From positions 1 through 5,110 of the forward strand of contig CANRZQ010000205.1 in NCBI GenBank assembly GCA_947644475.1: a stretch of DNA of 5,110 bases, in the 5' to 3' direction. The notes beneath the pieces are model-generated. The model worked only from the letters and a program-made list of their open reading frames with translations. It was not told the origin of the DNA and did no database searches. The translations under genes and the position numbers were made by a program. Source of the stretch: an uncultured Muribaculaceae bacterium. Its GTDB lineage: Bacteria > Bacteroidota > Bacteroidia > Bacteroidales > Muribaculaceae. Below are positions 1 to 5,110 of the stretch, one piece after another (positions within the stretch are counted from its first letter, which is position 1; each line of letters opens with the position of its first letter).

Positions 1-2
1 CC

Positions 3-1061
3 ATCAACAACAAGACCATCGACATCGACCTCTGGTTCAACGGCAAGACCAATGCCGACGGCTCTGCCAAGGAAGCCGACTTCACCGGCCACTTTACCGT
101 CACCATCGACAAATACGATAACGATGGCGTTGCCCTCAGCGGATACGCCACCGGCGAAATCGACGGACGCACCGTAACATTCCCCGTAACCGTCCTCACC
201 GAAGACCGCACCGGCGACGACGTTTACCTCAACCACGGCGAACGCATCCTCGTGTTCGACATGCCCTTTGTAATCGACACCCAAGACACCGCCGAAGGTG
301 AAGAAGCCTTCTCGATGGACAACGTGGTGGCCGACGTGAAAATCGGCCTGGGCGGCAAGAACGGCTCTAACAACGTTCAAAGCCAGATCAACGTGCCCGC
401 TGCCGACGTGACTATCATCGCCGACGATCCCACCGTGTCCAACAACGAGATGACCAACGACGAGTTCCACGCCCGCCTCAACTGGTCAGCCAACGCCACC
501 GGCAACCTCCCCAAGAAATACATCGTTTACTCTTGGGCCGAAGAAAAAGTTCCCGCCGGTTACCCCGCCAACTTCTCCGACTGGTCCGACGAACAGATCG
601 CAGCAGGTGTAAAAGCAGGATGGATCAAGACAGTGTATACCGGTACATCTGAAAAAGACGCTTACCGCCACACCTACGACCAAATCTCCTACAACGACAC
701 CAAGAACGAGACCGGCACACTGGCTGAGGTGAACATGCACTACGGCGTAGTCCTCACCTACAACTACCAGGTTCCTGCCAACGGCGCACCCGTCATGGTA
801 AGTTACCCCACCAACGGAAGCACCACTCCCGTTATCGACGAAGCCGCCAACGAGTTCCTCGCCACCAAGGCTGTATCCTCCTCCGACGAGGCCACCCTTA
901 AATACGAACTCAACAAGACCGTTACCGGCATCGACGACATCGAAGCCGAAGAAGGCGAAGCAATCTGGTACACCGTCGACGGCATCCGCGTAGCCGAGCC
1001 CACCCAAGGCCGCATCTACATCCGCGTCGCCAACGGCAAAGCATCCACCATCCTCTTCTGA
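3..1061 (+). CDS. C-terminal part of a large secreted/surface protein with a degenerate T9SS-like C-terminal domain (5' end outside window)
   Basis: The frame is open from the left edge to a TGA at 1059-1061, giving 352 residues. The true start lies outside the window; the GTG at 252 is internal, because the same protein texture runs upstream of it. The chain is rich in Asp, Asn, Thr and Gly, with alternating beta-type stretches, no membrane segment and no Cys, as expected of an exported beta-sandwich protein. The last 45 residues, beginning at TGIDDIEAEEGE, follow a pattern common at the C-termini of secreted Bacteroidales proteins: a GI-acidic linker, then W/VYxxxGxRV, then G-x-IYIRVANGKA. 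This resembles a degenerate type A sorting domain for type IX secretion, though the usual terminal basic residues are replaced by STILF. The substrate or role cannot be told from this fragment. A strong terminator follows 24 bases after the stop, so this gene ends its own transcript and is not part of the rpoN operon. High confidence that it is coding, low on function. Confidence 0.75.
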   Translation: MNNKTIDIDLWFNGKTNADGSAKEADFTGHFTVTIDKYDNDGVALSGYATGEIDGRTVTFPVTVLTEDRTGDDVYLNHGERILVFDMPFVIDTQDTAEGEEAFSMDNVVADVKIGLGGKNGSNNVQSQINVPAADVTIIADDPTVSNNEMTNDEFHARLNWSANATGNLPKKYIVYSWAEEKVPAGYPANFSDWSDEQIAAGVKAGWIKTVYTGTSEKDAYRHTYDQISYNDTKNETGTLAEVNMHYGVVLTYNYQVPANGAPVMVSYPTNGSTTPVIDEAANEFLATKAVSSSDEATLKYELNKTVTGIDDIEAEEGEAIWYTVDGIRVAEPTQGRIYIRVANGKASTILF

Positions 1062-1084
1062 TAATCACCCTCCAACCTTCCGAT

Positions 1085-1118
1085 AGCCACCGCGCCCACC
1101 GCGCGGTGGCTTTTTTTT
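1085..1118 (+). terminator. Rho-independent terminator of the surface-protein gene
   Basis: A perfect GC-rich stem pairs 1085-1094 with 1102-1111 (AGCCACCGCG with CGCGGTGGCT). One further C-G pair at 1095/1101 leaves a 5-base loop. Eight T residues run from 1111 to 1118. It lies 24 bases after the stop codon at 1061, in the right orientation to end that transcript. Confidence 0.93.
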
Positions 1119-1124
1119 AGTTGT

Positions 1125-1180
1125 AGGAACACAATCCTCCGGATTGTGCCCTTTTTCACAATCCGGAGGATTGTGTTCCT
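1125..1180. repeat. Nested perfect palindrome (24-bp arms, each arm itself a hairpin)
   Basis: Bases 1125-1148 are the exact reverse complement of 1157-1180, separated by an 8-base spacer CCCTTTTT. With a G-T mismatch tolerated at 1124/1181, pairing extends to 1122/1183. Each arm also folds on itself: CACAATCC, a 3-base loop, then GGATTGTG, at 1130-1148 and again at 1157-1175. The element therefore holds four copies of one 8-mer and can form either one long hairpin or two short ones. It sits just after the terminator, in non-coding DNA. This design is typical of dispersed REP- or MITE-like palindromes, but there is only one copy in this window, so membership in a repeat family is an inference. 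Confidence 0.8.
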
Positions 1181-1186
1181 GCATAC

Positions 1187-1234
1187 AAACAAAAGGGGAT
1201 GACTGATCTCCCTGACAGGAACCAGCCATCCCCT
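1187..1234 (-). terminator. Intrinsic terminator of the candidate minus-strand RNA
   Basis: On the minus strand, 1234-1217 pairs with 1212-1194 to form 18 pairs with one bulged A (1209) and a GUCA loop (1216-1213). The outer eight pairs are AGGGGAUG with CAUCCCCU. Four inner pairs are G-U on this strand (1226/1202, 1222/1206, 1220/1208, 1217/1212) and would be A-C mismatches on the plus strand. The 3' tail reads UUUUGUUUG, a reasonable termination tract, whereas the plus-strand side has no T run. Confidence 0.65.
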
Positions 1235-1323
1235 CCACGTTTCAACTATTTATTTATGAGAGCCTTAGTACCCAGCATCACTGCTCGATAATAAGGACGA
1301 GGGATGTTATGAAGTAGATATTC
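1187..1323 (-). ncRNA. Candidate structured small RNA, family not recognised
   Basis: Read on the minus strand, this stretch holds a 34-base hairpin (1296 to 1263) and a terminator hairpin (1234 to 1194) followed by a U-rich tail. The first hairpin has stems of 5, 4 and 4 pairs separated by single symmetric U-C and G-G mismatches, and is capped by a GUGA (GNRA-type) tetraloop. One of its pairs is U-G on the minus strand and would be A-C on the plus strand; the same holds for four pairs in the terminator stem. This strand bias is the main reason for calling a minus-strand RNA. No open reading frame of note lies inside. The neighbour on that side is the convergent 3' end of the surface-protein gene, so a leader of a minus-strand gene is unlikely. 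The 5' end is a guess from a weak promoter-like element at 1328-1336. It does not resemble the tmRNA, SRP RNA or RNase P RNA patterns I know; a 6S-like RNA cannot be excluded. Confidence 0.5.
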
Positions 1324-1327
1324 TTTT

Positions 1328-1336
1328 CAAATACTA
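1328..1336 (-). promoter_or_regulatory. Weak -7-like element for the minus-strand RNA
   Basis: The minus strand reads TAGTATTTG, close to the Bacteroidetes sigma-A -7 consensus TAnnTTTG but with three instead of two bases between TA and TTTG. A TTG (1350 to 1348 on the minus strand) lies only 11 bases upstream, too near for a normal -33 element. It also overlaps a possible hairpin (1314-1337). This is tentative and mainly sets a plausible 5' end around 1323. Confidence 0.25.
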
Positions 1337-1337
1337 C

Positions 1338-1474
1338 GATATTATAACAACCTCACGCTGCTTTTGCTTAGTGCCGATATGATAAAAAAAATAAAACTGT
1401 GCTAAAATTGACACCCTAATTAAGTTAATTCATCGAATTTTAGTTAAAACCACGGCCTTACGGAAAATTTTGCT
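1338..1474. other. AT-rich intergenic stretch before rpoN, no gene seen
   Basis: This region is much richer in A and T than the flanking genes, with an A run near 1383-1390 and a small AATTAA/TTAATT palindrome around 1418-1430. I see no reading frame with protein-like content and no tRNA fold. It probably carries the upstream control region of rpoN and perhaps of the minus-strand RNA. Confidence 0.6.
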
Positions 1475-1482
1475 TAATTTTG
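1475..1482 (+). promoter_or_regulatory. Candidate -7 element of the rpoN operon promoter
   Basis: TAATTTTG matches the Bacteroidetes -7 consensus TAnnTTTG exactly. Transcription would start near 1488, giving a leader of roughly 20 bases before the ATG at 1507. No TTG or TTTG is found 17-23 bases upstream, so the -33 part is missing or diverged. The match is short and the region is AT-rich, so chance occurrence is possible. Confidence 0.45.
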
Positions 1483-1506
1483 CACTCAAATTCAACAGCC
1501 GGGAAA

Positions 1507-2942
1507 ATGGACTCATCGCTTCATATCGACCAGGAACTGCAACAAACGCAACGTTTATCGCCGCAACAGGTGCAATTTGTGCGCATGCTGGAGATGAACA
1601 CTCCGAGATAGAGGACGAGGTGCGCCGGCAACTCGACGAGAACCCGGCCCTTGAAGCCGCAGAAACTTTCCACGACCCCACAGGCGACGATGCCGATGGC
1701 AAGCGATTTAAGGAAAGCGCCGAGCAACTCCAACGCGCCGACTATCGTTCCGACGAGGACGCGCCTTCGTATCCGCGAGCCTACGAAAACGCTTCGGCGC
1801 AAGCCGACATTCCCGTAGCCGCCGACGGCCCCACCTTGCTCGAATCGCTGCGCACACAGATTGGCGAACTCGACCTCGACGGCCCCACACGCCAGGTTGC
1901 GCTATACATCGCAGGCAACATAGAGGCTAACGGCTACCTATCGCGCTCGCTCGACGATATTGCCGACGACATTGCCTTCATCACCGGCATCGACGTGCCC
2001 CGCTCGATGCTTCACGCCGCCTTCGACGCCGTGCGCTCGCTCGACCCGCCGGGTGTTGGCGCCACCGACCTCCGCGACTGCCTGCTTCTGCAACTTCACC
2101 GCCGCGAGCCCAAGACCTTGACCACGCGCATCGCCACCGAAATTGTCGACAAATACTTCGACCTGTTCACCAAACTCCATTTCGACCGCATACAGTCGAG
2201 GCTCGAATTGCAGGACGACACCGAATTCCGACGTGCCATCGCGCTCATACGCTCGCTCGACCCCAAACCGGGCCACGGCGCCGAGAGCGAGTCGGCCTCC
2301 GACCGCCTGCGCCACATCACGCCCGACTTCGCCGTGGAATGTGACGACAACGGACGCTGCACCGTAACCGCGCTCAACCGCCTGCCGCAGTTGCAGATCG
2401 AATCCTCTTTCGACATCAACAGCGACAGCCCCGGGCGCACGCCTGCGCAGCGCGAGGCCATGGCTTTCATACGCCTGCGCCGCGACGAGGCCGAATCGTT
2501 CATCGCCATGCTCCGCCGACGGGGCGACACACTTATGGCCGTGATGAACGCCATAGTGAGGCTCCAGCCCGACTTTTTCCGCACCGGCCGCGAGGCCGAC
2601 ATACGCCCGATGATACTGCGCGACATCGCAGGCATAACAGGCTTGGAACTGTCGGTAATATCACGTGCCATGGCCGGAAAATATGTGGCCACTGAATCGG
2701 GGGTGTATCCCCTGCGGATGTTTCTGAACGAACGCCCCAAGGACGACACCGACGCTTCGTCACACGCCATAGCCGACGCCCTGCGCAGCCTCATCGCGGA
2801 AGAAGACCCGCGCGCTCCGCTCTCGGACCAAGCCCTCACCGAGGCCATGAACAAAAAAGGATTCGACCTTGCACGGCGCACTGTGGCCAAATATCGTGAA
2901 CGCATCGGCCTGCCGGTGGCCCGCCTCCGCAAAAAAACTTGA
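1507..2942 (+). CDS. rpoN: RNA polymerase sigma-54 factor RpoN, with an apparent -1 frameshift at about 1605
   Basis: Sigma-54 directs core RNA polymerase to -24/-12 promoters and needs an AAA+ activator to open them. The ATG at 1507 begins a typical region I, with TQRLSPQQVQFVRMLEMNTP, but that frame meets TAG at 1609 after 34 codons. The homology resumes in the -1 frame from 1605 with EIEDEVRRQLDENPALE and stays open to TGA at 2940-2942. One G appears to be missing in CCGAG (expected CCGGAG). Restored, the protein would be 478 residues, normal for the family. Recognisable parts are LDPPGVGATDLRDCLLLQL and SLDPKPGHG in the core-binding region, the helix-turn-helix area LRDIAGITGLELSVISRAM followed by GKYVAT, and an exact RpoN box ARRTVAKYRE at 2871-2900. 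A reading from TTG 1470 in the second frame gives an N-terminus unlike sigma-54 and is rejected. Identity is certain; whether the frameshift is real or a sequence error is open. Confidence 0.97.
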
Positions 2943-2983
2943 CTCCCAACTCCCCAACATCCCAACTCCCCCACTTCCCAACT
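2943..2983. repeat. Octamer tandem repeat between rpoN and the PAP2 gene
   Basis: The spacer consists of about five units of consensus CTCCCCAA: CTCCCAA (2943), CTCCCCAA (2950), CATCCCAA (2958), CTCCCCCA (2966) and CTTCCCAA (2974), then CT. It starts directly after the rpoN stop and ends four bases before the next ATG. A closely related array lies at 5072-5110 inside ispG. Confidence 0.9.
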
Positions 2984-2987
2984 AAAA

Positions 2988-3596
2988 ATGGAACAAATAT
3001 CAAAATGGCTGTCGGGCGTATTCTCGCCCATATTGATTCCCACCTATGTATTCGCAGGGGCATTATGGATCACGCCCCTTGCCGAGGCTTCGGAACGCAC
3101 GCGCCTGATTTCCGCCCTGGGCGTGTTCCTGATCACCGCCATGATTCCGCTGGCCACGATAATAGTGCTGATGCGGATGGGCAAGGTATCAGACACGGCG
3201 ATAACCGACCGCCGGCAGCGCACCGTTCCCTTCATAGTGGCCATACTCTCATATGTGGGCGCGGCCCTGTATATCCGGGGGATACACGGCCCTGTCTGGG
3301 TCACGCTCTTCTTTCTCGGAGCCGCCGCCGCGGCCACATGCGCCCTGGCCATCAACACACAGTGGAAAATCTCGGCCCATGCCACATCGATGGCCGGCAT
3401 GACAGCCTTCTACGTATGGCTCACCACCCGCGGGCTGTGCCTCTACGGGATGCTTCCCTGGATTTCGGGCTGCGTCCTGCTCTGCGGAGCCGTTGGGTCG
3501 GCCCGTCTTGTGCTCCACAAGCACACCCCGGCCCAGGTATATGCCGGATGGGTGCTCGGAGCGGCCTGCTGCACAATATTCCTCTCATTCCTATAA
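2988..3596 (+). CDS. PAP2-family (phosphatidic acid phosphatase type 2) integral membrane protein
   Basis: The 202-residue product is strongly hydrophobic, with about five to six probable membrane segments, so it should sit in the inner membrane. It carries the three PAP2 phosphatase signatures in altered form. Signature 1 is DRRQRTVP at residues 74-81, without the classic Lys upstream. Signature 2 is ISAHATS (His131) in place of PSGH. Signature 3 is SAR-x5-H-TPAQVYAG with Arg173 and His179; Gln183 replaces the usual Asp. Family members remove phosphate from lipid or isoprenoid phosphates such as phosphatidic acid or undecaprenyl pyrophosphate; the substrate here is unknown. The ATG at 2988 is chosen because it follows the repeat spacer and gives a short N-terminus before the first membrane segment. 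It lies 45 bases after rpoN and 74 before purE on the same strand, so co-transcription is likely. The fold call is good, activity is an inference. Confidence 0.85.
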   Translation: MEQISKWLSGVFSPILIPTYVFAGALWITPLAEASERTRLISALGVFLITAMIPLATIIVLMRMGKVSDTAITDRRQRTVPFIVAILSYVGAALYIRGIHGPVWVTLFFLGAAAAATCALAINTQWKISAHATSMAGMTAFYVWLTTRGLCLYGMLPWISGCVLLCGAVGSARLVLHKHTPAQVYAGWVLGAACCTIFLSFL

Positions 3597-3624
3597 GAAT
3601 GACGAATGACTAATGACGAATAAA
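3597..3624. repeat. Heptamer tandem repeat GAATGAC after the PAP2 gene
   Basis: Immediately after the TAA at 3594-3596 come GAATGAC (3597), GAATGAC (3604), TAATGAC (3611) and a decayed GAATAAA (3618). The seven-base period is clear for three units. It adds stop codons in several frames but shows no hairpin. Confidence 0.8.
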
Positions 3625-3627
3625 TAA

Positions 3628-3655
3628 TTGCGCATTGTGCATCGTGCATTGTGCA
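3628..3655. repeat. Heptamer tandem repeat TTGTGCA upstream of purE
   Basis: Four units follow one another: TTGCGCA (3628), TTGTGCA (3635), TCGTGCA (3642) and TTGTGCA (3649). A related TTACATA comes next, before the purE start at 3671. Each unit contains the self-complementary TGCA or CGCA core, so weak pairing between units is possible. Confidence 0.85.
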
Positions 3656-3670
3656 TTACATATAATAAAT

Positions 3671-4177
3671 ATGACTCCTATCGTAAGCATAATCATGGGC
3701 AGCACGTCGGATCTGCCAATCCTGCGTAAAGCCGCCGATTTCCTCGAAAAGATGGAAATCCCCTTTGAGATGAACGCCCTCAGCGCCCACCGCACCCCGG
3801 CGCAAGTAGAAGAATTCTCACGCACGGCCCGCGACCGCGGCATCAAGGTGATAATCGCCGCCGCCGGCATGGCCGCGGCACTACCGGGCGTTATCGCCGC
3901 CATGACATCAATTCCCGTAATCGGCGTGCCTATCAATTCTTCGCTCGACGGCCAGGATGCCCTGCTGTCGATTGTGCAGATGCCTCCGGGCATCCCCGTG
4001 GCCACAATGGGTATCAACGGCGCCATGAACGCCGCTATCCTCGCCGTGAAAATCATCGCCCTTTCCGACGCCGCCGTGGCCGAGCGCCTCGACCGCTACC
4101 GCGAGTCGCTCGCCGACAAAATTGTGAAAGCCAACGAAGAACTCGCAAAAATCGACACTTACCGCTTCAAAGTATGA
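3671..4177 (+). CDS. purE: 5-(carboxyamino)imidazole ribonucleotide mutase, class I PurE
   Basis: PurE converts N5-carboxyaminoimidazole ribonucleotide (N5-CAIR) to CAIR in de novo purine synthesis; it is a cytoplasmic enzyme that in other bacteria forms an octamer. The 168-residue length fits class I. Signatures are GSTSDLP (residues 10-16), the catalytic-site SAHRTP (38-43, with His40), AAAGMAAALPG (63-73) and IVQMPPGIPVAT. As I recall, the E. coli enzyme has GGAAHLPG at the third motif, so Ala70 stands where His is found there. The ATG at 3671 is chosen because MTPIVSIIMGS begins at the normal point; an in-frame start at 3635 would only translate the heptamer repeat. Its stop overlaps the ispG start as ATGA, implying translational coupling. 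No PurK partner is seen in the window. Identification is very secure. Confidence 0.98.
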   Translation: MTPIVSIIMGSTSDLPILRKAADFLEKMEIPFEMNALSAHRTPAQVEEFSRTARDRGIKVIIAAAGMAAALPGVIAAMTSIPVIGVPINSSLDGQDALLSIVQMPPGIPVATMGINGAMNAAILAVKIIALSDAAVAERLDRYRESLADKIVKANEELAKIDTYRFKV

Positions 4178-5110
4178 AGTACAGATTCAGACGCCGCCCA
4201 TCGTCGGAAGCGCATATCGGAAACGTGACCATCGGCGGCACATGGCCCATAGCCATACAGTCGATGACCAATACCCCCACCCTCGACACCGATGCGTCGG
4301 CAGCACAGGTGATACGCATAGCCGAAGCCGGAGCCGACATTGTGCGCCTCACTGCCCAGGGCGTGGCCCATGCCAAAAATCTCGAGAACATACGCGCCAA
4401 GGTGCGCGCCTATGGCATCGACGTGCCGCTCGTGGCCGACATCCATTTCAATCCCGCTGCCGCCTTCGAGGCCGCGCTGCATGTTGAGAAAGTGCGCATC
4501 AACCCCGGAAATTTCGTCGACCCCGGCCGCACCTTCAAGCAACTTGAATACACCGACGAGGAATATGCCGCCGAACTCGCAAAAATCGAGGACAAACTCG
4601 TGCCCCTGCTGCGGCTGTGCCGCGAACACTCCACGGCCCTGCGCATCGGCGTGAACCACGGCTCGCTGTCGGACCGCATCATGAGCCGCTACGGCGACAC
4701 ACCGGCAGGCATGGTGGAATCGGCCATGGAATTCCTGCGTGTGTGCGTAAAGGAAAATTTCACCGACGTGGTCATTTCCATCAAGGCCTCCAACGTGGTG
4801 GTAATGACACAGACCGTACGCCTGCTCGTCGATGCCATGGATGCCGAAGGCATGCACTTTCCGCTGCACCTGGGCGTTACCGAAGCCGGCGACGGCGAGG
4901 ATGGCCGCGTGAAATCGGCCGTTGGCATCGGCTCGCTGCTTGCCGACGGCATCGGCGACACCATACGCGTGTCGCTTAGCGAGGCCCCCGAGGCCGAGGT
5001 GCCCGTAGCCCAGGCCCTGCTCAGCCACATTGCCCGCATGAAGGACGCGGAAATCACCTACGACCTTCAATCTCCCCAACTCCCCAACTCCCCCTCTTCC
5101 CAACTCCCCA
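4174..5110 (+). CDS. ispG: 4-hydroxy-3-methylbut-2-enyl diphosphate synthase IspG (GcpE), N-terminal part; 3' end outside window
   Basis: IspG is the iron-sulfur enzyme that turns methylerythritol cyclodiphosphate into HMBPP in the MEP isoprenoid pathway. The frame runs from the ATG at 4174, which overlaps the purE stop by four bases, to the right edge without a stop, giving 312 codons. The TIM-barrel part is well preserved: IQSMTNTPTLDT, EAGADIVRLTAQG, VPLVADIHFN, KVRINPGNFVDPGRTF, RIGVNHGSLSDRIMSRYGDTP, VVISIKASN, HLGVTEAGDGEDGR and GIGDTIRVSLSEAPEAEVPVA. The YTDEEY and DPGRTF stretches match the long Bacteroidetes/plant type, which carries an extra domain between barrel and cluster domain. 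The cysteines binding the 4Fe-4S cluster would lie beyond the window. From 5072 the frame enters a C-rich octamer repeat read as SPQLPNSPSSQLP, just where the barrel should end. Identification is very secure; the state of the C-terminal half is unknown. Confidence 0.97.
   Translation, partial: MKYRFRRRPSSEAHIGNVTIGGTWPIAIQSMTNTPTLDTDASAAQVIRIAEAGADIVRLTAQGVAHAKNLENIRAKVRAYGIDVPLVADIHFNPAAAFEAALHVEKVRINPGNFVDPGRTFKQLEYTDEEYAAELAKIEDKLVPLLRLCREHSTALRIGVNHGSLSDRIMSRYGDTPAGMVESAMEFLRVCVKENFTDVVISIKASNVVVMTQTVRLLVDAMDAEGMHFPLHLGVTEAGDGEDGRVKSAVGIGSLLADGIGDTIRVSLSEAPEAEVPVAQALLSHIARMKDAEITYDLQSPQLPNSPSSQLP
5072..5110. repeat. Octamer tandem repeat inside the ispG reading frame
   Basis: Units are CTCCCCAA (5072), CTCCCCAA (5080), CTCCCCCT (5088), CTTCCCAA (5096) and CTCCCCA (5104 to the edge). 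The order of variant units parallels that at 2950-2983: the third-position CTCCCCC-type unit is followed by an identical CTTCCCAA. The two arrays therefore seem to be copies of one element. The array may continue past the window. Confidence 0.9.

Noticed and set aside
486..1007. 173-codon minus-strand frame opposite the surface-protein gene
   Set aside because: Gly/Val-rich shadow caused by codon bias of the plus-strand gene, with no start context or motif.
1341..1346. Minus-strand TATAAT as a classical -10 box
   Set aside because: Bacteroidetes primary sigma factors use TAnnTTTG, and no -35 element lies at the proper distance; an AT-rich chance match is likely.
1470..1608. rpoN start at the TTG at 1470 in the frame of the main reading frame
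   Set aside because: The first 45 residues of that reading do not resemble sigma-54, while the overlapping frame from ATG 1507 gives a typical region I. It is the product of the frameshift.
2096..3043. 315-codon minus-strand reading frame opposite rpoN
   Set aside because: A shadow of the GC-rich rpoN gene; Ser/Arg-rich with no motif, and it runs on through the octamer repeat.
2939..3613. 224-codon plus-strand frame overlapping the PAP2 gene
   Set aside because: It translates the octamer repeat and then an Arg/His-rich chain without motifs. The frame at 2988 carries PAP2 signatures and membrane segments.
3597..3655. CRISPR-like array
   Set aside because: Units of seven bases follow directly on each other without spacers, so this is a simple tandem repeat.
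3635..3670. Extended purE start at 3635
   Set aside because: It would only add translated heptamer repeat before the normal PurE N-terminus at 3671.
4159..5103. 314-codon minus-strand reading frame opposite ispG
   Set aside because: Covers nearly all of ispG on the other strand, His/Gly-rich, no recognisable domain; begins in the repeat.

Overview
The window looks like a chromosomal segment of a gut-type Bacteroidales bacterium, with Muribaculaceae as my best guess. The reasons are the GC-rich coding DNA next to AT-rich spacers, a secreted protein with a degenerate type IX-secretion-like C-terminal domain, a Bacteroidetes-style sigma-54, and an IspG matching the long Bacteroidetes form. No database search was possible, so the family-level placement is an inference.

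Layout. Positions 3-1061 hold the 3' end of a large secreted or surface protein gene, closed by a strong intrinsic terminator (1085-1118). Next comes a non-coding stretch of about 445 bases with unusual content. It holds a nested perfect palindrome (1125-1180) and a structured region (about 1187-1323) whose base pairing makes sense only on the minus strand. That region is best explained as an unrecognised small RNA ending in its own terminator. An AT-rich stretch follows, leading into the rpoN promoter area.

From 1507 to the right edge, four genes run on the plus strand in one probable operon: rpoN (sigma-54), a PAP2-family membrane phosphatase, purE (purine synthesis) and ispG (MEP isoprenoid pathway, cut off by the window edge). 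purE and ispG overlap by four bases (ATGA). The purE and ispG products act in purine and isoprenoid synthesis, and the PAP2 protein may handle a lipid or isoprenoid phosphate, but a common theme for the four genes is only a guess.

Three points stand out. First, rpoN carries an apparent one-base deletion near 1605: codons 1-33 are in one frame and the remaining 445 in another, so as written it makes only a 34-residue peptide. Second, the operon junctions are filled with short tandem repeats: an octamer array between rpoN and the PAP2 gene, and two heptamer arrays between the PAP2 gene and purE. A second copy of the octamer array, with the same order of variant units, lies inside the ispG reading frame. 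Third, the candidate minus-strand RNA shows five G-U pairs that would be A-C mismatches on the other strand, plus a possible switch between two folds.
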